Below are positions 36,401 to 49,500 of a DNA stretch of 64,000 bases, piece by piece (within the stretch, counting starts at the first letter, position 1; every line of letters begins with the position of its first letter). Origin of the DNA: Liolophura sinensis (taxonomy: Eukaryota; Mollusca; Polyplacophora; Chitonida; Chitonidae); the NCBI RefSeq assembly GCF_032854445.1, contig NW_027018073.1, forward strand, positions 1-64,000. The letters run 5' to 3'. Position numbers and translations under genes: made by a program. The notes under the pieces are model-generated. The model saw nothing but the letters and a program-made list of their open reading frames with translations, had not been told where the DNA came from and did not search any database.

Positions 36401-39400
36401 TGAATGAGCATTTATGTGAAAATTACGTGCCCAGCAACGGCTCTTACTCCATGGAAACCAAGGAAATTTGCAATTTTTAAACAGCTGGAGATGCCTGGCC
36501 CAATTGCGCATCTTTTGGCACCTTATTGATGTGGGTCAGTGTTCAATTGTACTTTTTACAGCAGACTATATCAAGTACGTTGTTGTTTTTATATACAAAT
36601 GGTGTGGTTTTTCAACATGTAGATAAAGACATTGAGTTTGTCTTCGACTTAGAAGTAAGACAATTGCTGGGTGAGTTAAATGGGCTTGGCCCAAAGATTT
36701 GACGTCCTCTGGGCTACCGAAGGATACATAACTTATAATCAAAAGTTGAATACAGTAATGGACAGTCGCGATATTACATAGTAAATGTAGCCGATTTCAA
36801 TTAGCAAAAAGCCCAGGCAAAAATCCAAAAGTGGAAAAACTGTTCCAATGCTGCTGGTAAGAGGCTAATCCGACGTATTTTGTGACGAGAAATCGAATGG
36901 TGCAAACCGCGTTGCTCTCCGACCAATACTTTTGGCTGTAGCGACAATTGAATTAGAATATATGTGAAAATCACGTGCCCAGCAACGGCTCTTACTCCAT
37001 GGAAACCAAGGAAATTTGCAATTTTTCAACAGCTGGAGATGCCTGACTCAATTCCGCATCTTTTGGCACCTTATTGATGCGGGTCAGTGTTCAATTGTAC
37101 TTTTTACAGCAGACTGTATCAAGTACCTTGTTGTTTTTATATACAAATGGTGTGGTTTTTCAACATGTAGATAAAGACATTGAGTTTGTCTTCGACTTAG
37201 AAGTAAGACATTTGCTGGGTGAGATAAATGGGCTTGGCCCAAAGATTTGACGTCCTCTGGGCTACCGAAGGGCACATAACTTATAATCAAAAGTTGAATA
37301 TAGTAATGACCAGTCGCGATATTACATAGTAAATGTAGCCGAATTTAATTAGCAAAAAGCCCAGGCAAAAATTCAAAAGTGGAAAAACTGTTCCAATGCT
37401 GCTGGTAAGAGGCTAATCCGACGTATTTTGTGACGAGAAATCGAATGGTGCAAACCGCGTTGCTCTCCGACCAATACTTATGGCTGTAGCGACAATTGAA
37501 TGAGCATTTATGTGAAAATCACGTGCCTAACAACGGCTCTTACTCCATGGAAACCAAGGAAATTTGCAATTTTTCAACAGCTGGAGATGCCTGGCCCAAT
37601 TGCGCATCTTTTGGCACCTTATTGATGTGGGTCAGTGTTTAATTGTACTTTTTACAGCAGACTGTATCAAATACCTTGTGTTTTTTATATACAAATGGTG
37701 TGGTTTTTCAACATGTAGATAAAGACATTGAGTTTGTCTTCGACTTAGAAGTAAGACAATTGCTGGATGAGTTAAATGGGCTTGGCCCAAAGATTTGACG
37801 TCTTCTGGGCTACCGAAGGGCACATAACTTATAATCAAAAGTTGAATATAGTAATGACCAGTCGCGATATTACATAGTAAATGTAGCCTAATTTAATTAG
37901 CAAAAAGCCCAAGCAAAAATCCAAAAGTGGAAAAACTGTTCCAATGCTGCTGGTAAGAGGCTGATCCGACGTATTTTGTGACGAGAAATCGAATGGTGCA
38001 AACCGCGTTGCTCTCCGACCAATACTTTTGGCTGTAGCGACAATTGAATGAGCATTTATGTGAAAATCACGTGCCTAACAACGGCTCTTACTCCATGGAA
38101 ACCAAGGAAATTTGCAATTTTTCAACAGCTGGAGATGCCTGGCCCAATTGCGCATCTTTTGGCACCTTATTGATGTGGGTCAGTGTTTAATTGTACTTTT
38201 TACAGCAGACTGTATCAAGTACCTTGTGTTTTTTATATACAAATGGTGTGGTTTTTCAACATGTAGATAAAGACATTGAGTTTGTCTTCGACTTAGAAGT
38301 AAGACAATTGCTGGATGAGTTAAATGGGCTTGGCCCAAAGATTTGACGTCCTCTGGGCTACCGAAGGATACATAACTTATAATCAAAAGTTGAATACAGT
38401 AATGACCAGTCGCGATATTACATAGTAAATGTAGCCGATTTCAATTAGCAAAAAGCCCAGGCAAAAATCCAAAAGTGGAAAAACTGTTCCAATGCTGCTG
38501 GTAAGAGGCTAATCCGACGTATTTTGTGACGAGAAATCGAATGGTGCAAACCGCGTTGCTCTCCGACCAATACTTTTGGCTGTAGCGACAATTGAATGAG
38601 CATTTATGTGAAAATCACGTGCCCAGCAACGGCTCTTACTCCATGGAAACCAAGGAAATTTGCAATTTTTCAACAGCTGGAGATGCCTGACTCAAATCCG
38701 CATCTTTTGGCACCTTATTGATGCGGGTCAGTGTTCAATTGTACTTTTTACAGCAGACTGTATCAAGTACCTTGTTGTTTTTATATACAAATGGTGTGGT
38801 TTTTCAACATGTAGATAAAGACATTGAGTTTGTCTTCGACTTAGAAGTAAGACATTTGCTGGGTGAGATAAATGGGCTTGGCCCAAAGATTTGACGTCCT
38901 CTGGGCTACCGAAGGGCACATAACTTATAATCAAAAGTTGACAATAGTAATGACCAGTCGCGATATTACATAGTAAATGTAGCCTAATTTAATTAGCAAA
39001 AAGCCCAAGCAAAAATCCAAAAGTGGAAAAACTGTTCCAATGCTGCTGGTAAGAGGCTAATCTGACGTATTTTGTGACGAGAAATCGAATGGTGCAAACC
39101 GCGTTGCCCTCCGACCAATACTTTTGGCTGTAGCGACAATTGAATGAGCATTTATGTGAAAATCACGTGCCCAGCAACGGCTCTTACTCCATGGAAACCA
39201 AGGAAATTTGCAATTTTTTAACAGCTGGAGATGCCTGGCCCAATTGCGCATCTTTTGGCACCTTATTGATGTGGGTCAGTGTTTAATTGTACTTTTTACA
39301 GCAGACTGTATCAAGTACCTTGTGTTTTTTATATACAAATGGTGTGGTTTTTCAACATGTAGATAAAGACATTGAGTTTGTCTTCGACTTAGAAGTAAGA

Positions 39401-42400
39401 CAATTGCTAGATGAGTTAAATGGGCTTGGCCCAAAGATTTGACGTCTTCTGGGCTACCCTAAGGCACATAACTTATAATCAAAAGTTGAATATAGTAATG
39501 ACCAGTCGCGATATTACATAGTAAATGTAGCCGAATTGAATTAGCAAAAATCCAAGGCAAAAATCCAAAAGTGGAAAAACTGTTCCAATGCTGCTGGTAA
39601 GAGGCTAATCCGACGTATTTTGTGACGAGAAATCGAATGGTGCAAACCGCGTTGCTCTCCGACCAATACTTTTGGCTGTAGCGACAATTGAATGAGCATT
39701 TATGTGAAAATTACGTGCCCAGCAACGGCTCTTACTCCATGGAAACCAAGGAAATTTGCAATTTTTAAACAGCTGGAGATGCCTGGCCCAATTGCGCATC
39801 TTTTGGCACCTTATTGATGTGGGTCAGTGTTCAATTGTACTTTTTACAGCAGACTATATCAAGTACCTTGTTGTTTTTATATACAAATGGTGTGGTTTTT
39901 CAACATGTAGATAAAGAAATTGAGTTTGTCTTCGACTTAGAAGTAAGACAATTGCTGGGTGAGTTAAATGGGCTTGGCCCAAAGATTTGACGTCCTCTGG
40001 GCTACCGAAGGATACATAACTTATAATCAAAAGTTGAATACAGTAATGACCAGTCGCGATATTACATAGTAAATGTAGCCGATTTCAATTAGCAAAAAGC
40101 CCAGGCAAAAATCCAAAGTGGGAAAAACTGTTCCAATGCTGCTGGTAAGAGGCTAATCCGACGTATTTTGTGACGAGAAATCGAATGGTGCAAACCGCGT
40201 TGCTCTCCGACCAATACTTTTGGCTGTAGCGACAATTGAATGAGCATTTATGTGAAAATCACGTGCCTAACAACGGCTCTTACTCCATGGAAACCAAGGA
40301 AATTTGCAATTTTTCAACAGCTGGAGATGCCTGACTCAAATCCGCATCTTTTGGCACCTTATTGATGCGGGTCAGTGTTCAATTGTACTTTTTACAGCAG
40401 ACTGTATCAAGTACCTTGTTGTTTTTATATACAAATGGTGTGGTTTTTCAACATGTAGATAAAGACATTGACTTTGTCTTCGACTTAGAAGTAAGACAAT
40501 TGCTAGATGAGTTAAATGGGCTTGGCCCAAAGATTTGACGTCTTCTGGGCTACCCTAAGGCACATAACTTATAATCAAAAGTTGAATATAGTAATGACCA
40601 GTCGCGATATTACATAGTAAATGTAGCCGAATTGAATTAGCAAAAATCCAAGGCAAAAATCCAAAAGTGGAAAAACTGTTCCAATGCTGCTGGTAAGAGG
40701 CTAATCCGACGTATTTTGTGACGAGAAATCGAATGGTGCAAACCGCGTTGCTCTCCGACCAATACTTTTGGCTGTAGCGACAATTGAATGAGCATTTATG
40801 TGAAAATTACGTGCCCAGCAACGGCTCTTACTCCATGGAAACCAAGGAAATTTGCAATTTTTAAACAGCTGGAGATGCCTGGCCCAATTGCGCATCTTTT
40901 GGCACCTTATTGATGTGGGTCAGTGTTCAATTGTACTTTTTACAGCAGACTATATCAAGTACCTTGTTGTTTTTATATACAAATGGTGTGGTTTTTCAAC
41001 ATGTAGATAAAGAAATTGAGTTTGTCTTCGACTTAGAAGTAAGACAATTGCTGGGTGAGTTAAATGGGCTTGGCCCAAAGATTTGACGTCCTCTGGGCTA
41101 CCGAAGGATACATAACTTATAATCAAAAGTTGAATACAGTAATGACCAGTCGCGATATTACATAGTAAATGTAGCCGATTTCAATTAGCAAAAAGCCCAG
41201 GCAAAAATCCAAAAGTGGAAAAACTGTTCCAATGCTGCTGGTAAGAGGCTAATCCGACGTATTTTGTGACGAGAAATCGAATGGTGCAAACCGCGTTGCT
41301 CTCCGACCAATACTTTTGGCTGTAGCGACAATTGAATGAGCATTTATGTGAAATCACGTGCCCAGCAACGGCTCTTACTCCATGGAAACCAAGGAAATTT
41401 GCAATTTTTCAACAGCTGGAGATGCCTGACTCAAATCCGCATCTTTTGGCACCTTATTGATGCGGGTCAGTGTTCAATTGTACTTTTTACAGCAGACTGT
41501 ATCAAGTACCTTGTTGTTTTTATATACAAATGGTGTGGTTTTTCAACATGTAGATAAAGACATTGACTTTGTCTTCGACTTAGAAGTAAGACATTTGCTG
41601 GGTGAGATAAATGGGCTTGGCCCAAAGATTTGACGTTTTCTGGGCTACCGAAGGGCACATAACTTATAATCAAAAGTTGACAATAGTAATGACCAGTCGC
41701 GATATTACATAGTAAATGTAGCCTAATTTAATTAGCAAAAAGCCCAAGCAAAAATCCAAAAGTGGAAAAACTGTTCCAATGCTGCTGGTAAGAGGCTAAT
41801 CTGACGTATTTTGTGACGAGAAATCGAATGGTGCAAACCGCGTTGCTCTCCGACCAATACTTTTGGCTGTAGCGACAATTGAATGAGCATTTATGTGAAA
41901 ATCACGTGCCCAGCAACGGCTCTTACTCCATGGAAACCAAGGAAATTTGCAATTTTTTAACAGCTGGAGATGCCTGGCCCAATTGCGCATCTTTTGGCAC
42001 CTTATTGATGTGGGTCAGTGTTTAATTGTACTTTTTACAGCAGACTGTATCAAGTACCTTGTGTTTTTTATATACAAATGGTGTGGTTTTTCAACATGTA
42101 GATAAAGACATTGAGTTTGTCTTCGACTTAGAAGTAAGACAATTGCTAGATGAGTTAAATGGGCCTGGCCCAAAGATTTGACGTCTTCTGGGCTACCGAA
42201 GGGCACATAACTTATAATCAAAAGTTGAATATAGTAATGACCAGTCGCGATATTACATAGTAAATGTAGCCGAATTGAATTAGCAAAAATCCCAGGCAAA
42301 AATCCAAAAGTGGAAAAACTGTTCCAATGCTGCTGGTAAGAGGCTAATCCGACGTATTTTGTGACGAGAAATCGAATGGTGCAAACCGCGTTGCTCTCCG

Positions 42401-43301
42401 ACCAATACTTTTGGCTGTAGCGACAATTGAATGAGCATTTATGTGAAAATTACGTGCCCAGCAACGGCTCTTACTCCATGGAAACCAAGGAAATTTGCAA
42501 TTTTTAAACAGCTGGAGATGCCTGGCCCAATTGCGCATCTTTTGGCACCTTATTGATGTGGGTCAGTGTTCAATTGTACTTTTTACAGCAGACTATATCA
42601 AGTACCTTGTTGTTTTTATATACAAATGGTGTGGTTTTTCAACATGTAGATAAAGAAATTGAGTTTGTCTTCGACTTAGAAGTAAGACAATTGCTGGGTG
42701 AGTTAAATGGACTTGGCCCAAAGATTTGACGTCCTCTGGGCTACCGAAGGATACATAACTTATAATCAAAAGTTGAATACAGTAATGACCAGTCGCGATA
42801 TTACATAGTAAATGTAGCCGATTTCAATTAGCAAAAAGCCCAGGCAAAAATCCAAAAGTGGAAAAACTGTTCCAATGCTGCTGGTAAGAGGCTAATCCGA
42901 CGTATTTTGTGACGAGAAATCGAATGGTGCAAACCGCGTTGCTCTCCGACCAATACTTTTGGCTGTAGCGACAATTGAATGAGCATTTATGTGAAAATCA
43001 CGTGCCTAACAACGGCTCTTACTCCATGGAAACCAAGGAAATTTGCAATTTTTCAACAGCTGGAGATGCCTGGCCCAATTGCGCATCTTTTGGCACCTTA
43101 TTGATGTGGGTCAGTGTTTAATTGTACTTTTTACAGCAGACTGTATCAAGTACCTTGTGTTTTTTATATACAAATGGTGTGGTTTTTCAACATGTAGATA
43201 AAGACATTGAGTTTGTCTTCGACTTAGAAGGTAAGACAATTGCTGGATGAGTTAAATGGGCTTGGCCCAAAGATTTGACGTCTTCTGGGCTACCGAAGGG
43301 C
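33436..43301 (+). repeat. Diverged satellite domain (M62-M79) built of three monomer types
   Basis: Monomers start at 33436, 33984, 34532, 35080, about 35629, 36178, 36726, 37274, 37822, 38370, 38918, 39466, 40014, 40562, 41110, 41657, 42205 and 42753. Type X has GAATACAG with GATTTCAATT, often with GCCTGACTCAAATCC and GATGCGGG. Type Y has TTGACAATAG with ATCTGACG and GCTAGATGAG. Type Z has AAAATTACGTG, TTTTTAAACA, AGACTATATC, AAAGAAATTG and GTCCTCTGGG. Every Z is followed by X (M63-M64, M67-M68, M73-M74, M75-M76, M78-M79). M71-M73 match M76-M78 (5-monomer offset) and resemble M65-M67. A few ordinary monomers (M69-M70) are interspersed. Confidence 0.85.
35530..36020. other. Second small indel cluster
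   Basis: Within about 500 bp there is an extra G near 35536 (CATTGGACTTTG), a disturbed monomer start near 35629 (GGGCAATAACC in place of GGGCACATAAC), a lost A near 35724 (GCAAAATCC), an extra T near 35993 (TGTTTTAATT) and an extra G near 36016 (GCAGGACTG). Related monomers (M71-M72 and M76-M77) lack these. A local consensus weakness is the simplest reading; true decay is possible. Confidence 0.7.
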
Positions 43302-46300
43302 ACATAACTTATAATCAAAAGTTGACAATTGTAATGACCAGTCGCAATATTACATAGTAAATGTAGCCGATTTCAATTAGCAAAAAGCCCAGGCAAAAAT
43401 CCAAAAGTGGTAAAACTGTTCCAATGCTGCTGGTAAGAGGCTAATCCGACGTATTTTGTGACGAGAAATCGAATGGTGCAAACCGCGTTGCTCTCCGACC
43501 AATACTTTTGGCTGTAGCGACAATTGAATGAGCATTTATGTGAAAATCACGTGCCTAACAACGGCTCTTACTCCATGGAAACCAAGGAAATTTGCAATTT
43601 TTCAACAGCTGGAGATGCCTGGCCCAATTGCGCATCTTTTGGCACCTTATTGATGTGGGTCAGTGTTTAATTGTACTTTTTACAGCAGACTGTATCAAGT
43701 ACCTTGTGTTTTTTATATACAAATGGTGTGGTTTTTCAACATGTAGATAAAGACATTGAGTTTGTCTTCGACTTAGAAGTAAGACAATTGCTGGATGAGT
43801 TAAATGGGCTTGGCCCAAAGATTTGACGTCTTCTGGGCTACCGAAGGGCACATAACTTATAATCAAAAGTTGACTATTGTAATGACCAGTCGCAATATTA
43901 CATAGTAAATGTAGCCGATTTCAATTAGCAAAAAGCCCAGGCAAAAATCCAAAAGTGGTAAAACTGTTCCAATGCTGCTGGTAAGAGGCTAATCCGACGT
44001 ATTTTGTGACGAGAAATCCAATGGTGCAAACCGCGTTGCTCTCCGACCAACACTTATGGCTGTAGCTACAATTGAATGAGCATTTATGTGAAAATCACGT
44101 GCCTAACAACGGCTCTTACTCCATGGAAACCAAGGAAATTTGCAATTTTTCAACAGCTGGAGATGCCTGGCCCAATTGCGCATCTTTTGGCACCTTATTG
44201 ATGTGGGTCAGTGTTTAATTGTACTTTTTACAGCAGACTGTATCAAGTACCTTGTGTTTTTTATATACAATTGGTGTGGTTTTTCAACATGTAGATAAAG
44301 ACATTGAGTTTGTCTTCGACTTAGAAGTAAGACAATTGCTGGATGAGTTTAATGGGCTTGGCCCAAAGATTTGACGTCTTCTGGGCTACCGAAGGGCACA
44401 TAACTTATAATCAAAAGTTGAATATAGTAATGACCAGTCGCGATATTACATAGTAAATGTAGCCGAATTTAATTAGCAAAAAACCCAGGCAAAAATCCAA
44501 AAGTGGAAAAACTGTTCCAATGCTGCTGATAAGAGGCTAATCCGACGTATTTTGTGACGAGAAATCGAATGGTGCAAACCGCGTTGCTCTCCGCCCAATA
44601 CTTTTGGCTGTAGCGACAATTGAATGAGCATTTATGTGAAAATCACGTGCCCAGCAACGGCTCTTACTCCATGGAAACCAAGGAAATTTGCAATTTTTCA
44701 ACAGCTGGAGATGCCTGGCCCAATTGCGCATCTTTTGGCACCTTATTGATGTGGGTCAGTGTTTAATTGTACTTTTTACAGCAGACTGTATCAAGTACCT
44801 TGTGTTTTTTATATACAAATGGTGTGGTTTTTCAACATGTAGATAAAGACATTGAGTTTGTCTTCGACTTAGAAGTAAGACAATTGCTGGATGAGTTAAA
44901 TGGGCTTGGCCCAAAGATTTGACGTCTTCTGGGCTACCGAAGGGCACATAACTTATAATCAAAAGTTGACAATTGTAATGACCAGTCGCAATATTACATA
45001 GTAAATGTAGCCGATTTCAATTAGCAAAAAGCCCAGGCAAAAATCCAAAAGTGGTAAAACTGTTCCAATGCTGCTGGTAAGAGGCTAATCCGACGTATTT
45101 TGTGACGAGAAATCGAATGGTGCAAACCGCGTTGCTCTCCGACCAACACTTATGGCTGTAGCTACAATTGAATGCGCATTTATGTGAAAATCACGTGCCT
45201 AACAACGGCTCTTACTCCATGGAAACCAAGGAAATTTGCAATTTTTCAACATCTGGAGATGCCTGGCCCAATTGCGCATCTTTTGGCACCTTATTGATGT
45301 GGGTCAGTGTTTAATTGTAATTTTTACAGCAGACTGTATCAAGTACCTTGTGTTTTTTATATACAAATGGTGTGGTTTTTCAACATGTAGATAAAGACAT
45401 TGAGTTTGTCTTCGACTTAGAAGTAAGACAATTGCTGGATGAGTTAAATGGGCTTGGCCCAAAGATTTGACGTCTTCTGGGCTACCGAAGGGCACATAAC
45501 TTATAATCAAAAGTTGAATATAGTAATGACCAGTCGCGATATTACATAGTAAATGTAGCCGAATTGAATTAGCAAAAAGCCCAGGCAAAAATCCAAAAGT
45601 GGAAAAACTGTTCCAATGCTGCTGGTAAGAGGCTAATCCGACGTATTTTGTGACGAGAAATCGAATGGTGCAAACCGCGTTGCTCTCCGACCAACACTTA
45701 TGGCTGTAGCTACAATTGAATGAGCATTTATGTGAAAATCACGTGCCTAACAACGGCTCTTACTCCATGGAAACCAAGGAAATTTGCAATTTTTCAACAG
45801 CTGGAGATGCCTGGCCCAATTGCGCATCTTTTGGCACCTTATTGATGTGGGTCAGTGTTTAATTGTACTTTTTACAGCAGACTGTATCAAGTACCTTGTG
45901 TTTTTTATATACAAATGGTGTGGTTTTTCAACATGTAGATAAAGACATTGAGTTTGTCTTCGACTTAGAAGTAAGACAATTGCTGGATGAGTTAAATGGG
46001 CTTGGCCCAAAGATTTGACGTCTTCTGGGCTACCGAAGGGCACATAACTTATAATCAAAAGTTGACAATTGTAATGACCAGTCGCAATATTACATAGTAA
46101 ATGTAGCCGATTTCAATTAGCAAAAAGCCCAGGCAAAAATCCAAAAGTGGTAAAACTGTTCCAATGCTGCTGGTAAGAGGCTAATCCGACGTATTTTGTG
46201 ACGAGAAATCGAATGGTGCAAACCGCGTTGCTCTCCGACCAACACTTTTGGCTGTAGCTACAATTGAATGCGCATTTATGTGAAAATCACGTGCCTAACA

Positions 46301-46589
46301 ACGGCTCTTACTCCATGGAAACCAAGGAAATTTGCAATTTTTCAACAGCTGGAGATGCCTGGCCCAATTGCGCATCTTTTGGCACCTTATTGATGTGGGT
46401 CAGTGTTTAATTGTAATTTTTACAGCAGACTGTATCAAGTACCTTGTGTTTTTTATATACAAATGGTGTGGTTTTTCAACATGTAGATAAAGACATTGAG
46501 TTTGTCTTCGACTTAGAAGTAAGACAATTGCTGGATGAGTTAAATGGGCTTGGCCCAAAGATTTGACGTCTTCTGGGCTACCGAAGGGC
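43302..46589 (+). repeat. Monomers M80-M85 with the GACAATTG/CGCAATATT variant
   Basis: Monomers start at 43302, 43850, 44398, 44946, 45494 and 46042. M80, M83 and M85 carry TTGACAATTG and CGCAATATT; M81 has TTGACTATTG. All four keep the GATTTCAATT of the preceding domain, so they look like a descendant or recombinant of type X. M83-M84 match M85-M86 at a 2-monomer offset of 1096 bp (shared ATGCGCATT and TTGTAATTTTT). Copies of the same dimer type recur at M97-M98 (52618-53713). M79, just before, has an extra G near 43230. Confidence 0.8.
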
Positions 46590-49500
46590 ACATAACTTAT
46601 AATCAAAAGTTGAATATAGTAATGACCAGTCGCGATATTACATAGTAAATGTAGCCGAATTGAATTAGCAAAAAGCCCAGGCAAAAATCCAAAAGTGGAA
46701 AAACTGTTCCAATGCTGCTGGTAAGAGGCTAATCCGACGTATTTTGTGACGAGAAATCGAATGGTGCAAACCGCGTTGCTCTCCGACCAACACTTATGGC
46801 TGTAGCTACAATTGAATGAGCATTTATGTGAAAATCACGTGCCTAACAACGGCTCTTACTCCATGGAAACCAAGGAAATTTGCAATTTTTCAACAGCTGG
46901 AGATGCCTGGCCCAATTGCGCATCTTTTGGCACCTTATTGATGTGGGTCAGTGTTTAATTGTACTTTTTACAGCAGACTGTATCAAGTACCTTGTGTTTT
47001 TTATATACAAATGGTGTGGTTTTTCAACATGTAGATAAAGACATTGAGTTTGTCTTCGACTTAGAAGTAAGACAATTGCTGGATGAGTTAAATGGGCTTG
47101 GCCCAAAGATTTGACGTCTTCTGGGCTACCGAAGGGCACATAACTTATAATCAAAAGTTGAATATAGTAATGACCAGTCGCGATATTACATAGTAAATGT
47201 AGCCGAATTGAATTAGCAAAAAGCCCAGGCAAAAATCCAAAAGTGGAAAAACTGTTCCAATGCTGCTGGTAAGAGGCTAATCCGACGTATTTTGTGACGA
47301 GAAATCGAATGATGCAAACCGCGTTGCTCTCCGACCAATACTTTTGGCTGTAGCGACAATTGAATGAGCATTTATGTGAAAATCACGTGCCTAACAACGG
47401 CTCTTACTCCATGGAAACCAAGGAAATTTGCAATTTTTCAACAGCTGGAGATGTCTGGCCCAATTGCGCATCTTTTGGCACCTTATTGATGTGGGTCAGT
47501 GTTCAATTGTACTTTTTACAGCAGACTGTATCAAGTACCTTGTGTTTTTTATATACAAATGGTGTGGTTTTTCAACATGTAGATAAAGACATTGAGTTTG
47601 TCTTCGACTTAGAAGTAAGACAATTGCTGGATGAGTTAAATGGGCTTGGCCCAAAGATTTGACGTCTTCTGGGCTACCGAAGGGCACATAACTTATAATC
47701 AAAAGTTGAATATAGTAATGACCAGTCGCGATATTACATAGTAAATGTAGCCGAATTTAATTAGCAAAAAGCCCAAGCAAAAATCCAAAAGTGGTAAAAC
47801 TGTTCCAATGCTGCTGGTAAGAGGCTAATCCGACGTATTTTGTGACGAGAAATCGAATGGTGCAAACCGCGTTGCTCTCCGACCAACACTTATGGCTGTA
47901 GCGACAATTGAATGAGCATTTATGTGAAAATCACGTGCCCAGCAACGGCTCTTACTCCATGGAAACCAAGGAAATTTGCAATTTTTCAACAGCTGGAGAT
48001 GCCTGGCCCAATTGCGCATCTTTTGGCACCTTATTGATGTGGGTCAGTGTTTAATTGTACTTTTTACAGCAGACTGTATCAAGTACCTTGTGTTTTTTAT
48101 ATACAAATGGTGTGGTTTTTCAACATGTAGATAAAGACATTGAGTTTGTCTTCGACTTAGAAGTAAGACAATTGCTGGATGAGTTAAATGGGCTTGGCCC
48201 AAAGATTTGACGTCTTCTGGGCTACCGAAGGGCACATAACTTATAATCAAAAGTTGAATATAGTAATGACCAGTCGCGATATTACATAGTAAATGTAGCC
48301 GAATTGAATTAGCAAAAAGCCCAGGCAAAAATCCAAAAGTGGAAAAACTGTTCCAATGCTGCTGGTAAGAGGCTAATCCGACGTATTTTGTGACGAGAAA
48401 TCGAATGGTGCAAACCGCGTTGCTCTCCGACCAACACTTATGGCTGTAGCTACAATTGAATGAGCATTTATGTGAAAATCACGTGCCTAACAACGGCTCT
48501 TACTCCATGGAAACCAAGGAAATTTGCAATTTTTCAACAGCTGGAGATGCCTGGCCCAATTGCGCATCTTTTGGCACCTTATTGATGTGGGTCAGTGTTT
48601 AATTGTACTTTTTACAGCAGACTGTATCAAGTACCTTGTGTTTTTTATATACAAATGGTGTGCTTTTTCAACATGTAGATAAAGACATTGAGTTTGTCTT
48701 CGACTTAGAAGTAAGACAATTGCTGGATGAGTTAAATGGGCTTGGCCCAAAGATTTGACGTCTTCTGGGCTACCGAAGGGCACATAACTTATAATCAAAA
48801 GTTGAATATAGTAATGACCATTCGCGATATTACATAGTAAATGTAGCCGAATTGAATTAGCAAAAAGCCCAGGCAAAAATCCAAAAGTGGAAAAACTGTT
48901 CCAATGCTGCTAGTAAGAGGCTAATCCGACGTATTTTGTGACGAGAAATCGAATGGTGCAAACCGCGTTGCTCTCCGACCAATACTTTTGGCTGTAGCGA
49001 CAATTGAATGAGCATTTATGTGAAAATCACGTGCCCAGCAACGGCTCTTACTCCATGGAAACCAAGGAAATTTGCAATTTTTCAACAGCTGGAGATGCCT
49101 GGCCCAATTGCGCATCTTTTGGCACCTTATTGATGTGGGTCAGTGTTTAATTGTACTTTTTACAGCAGACTGTATCAAGTACCTTGTGTTTTTTATATAC
49201 AAATGGTGTGGTTTTTCAACATGTAGATAAAGACATTGAGTTTGTCTTCGACTTAGAAGTAAGACAATTGCTGGATGAGTTAAATGGGCTTGGCCCAAAG
49301 ATTTGACGTCTTCTGGGCTACCGAAGGGCACATAACTTATAATCAAAAGTTGAATATAGTAATGACCAGTCGCGATATTACATAGTAAATGTAGCCGAAT
49401 TGAATTAGCAAAAAGCCCAGGCAAAAATCCAAAAGTGGAAAAACTGTTCCAATGCTGCTGGTAAGAGGCTAATCCGACGTATTTTGTGACGAGAAATCGA

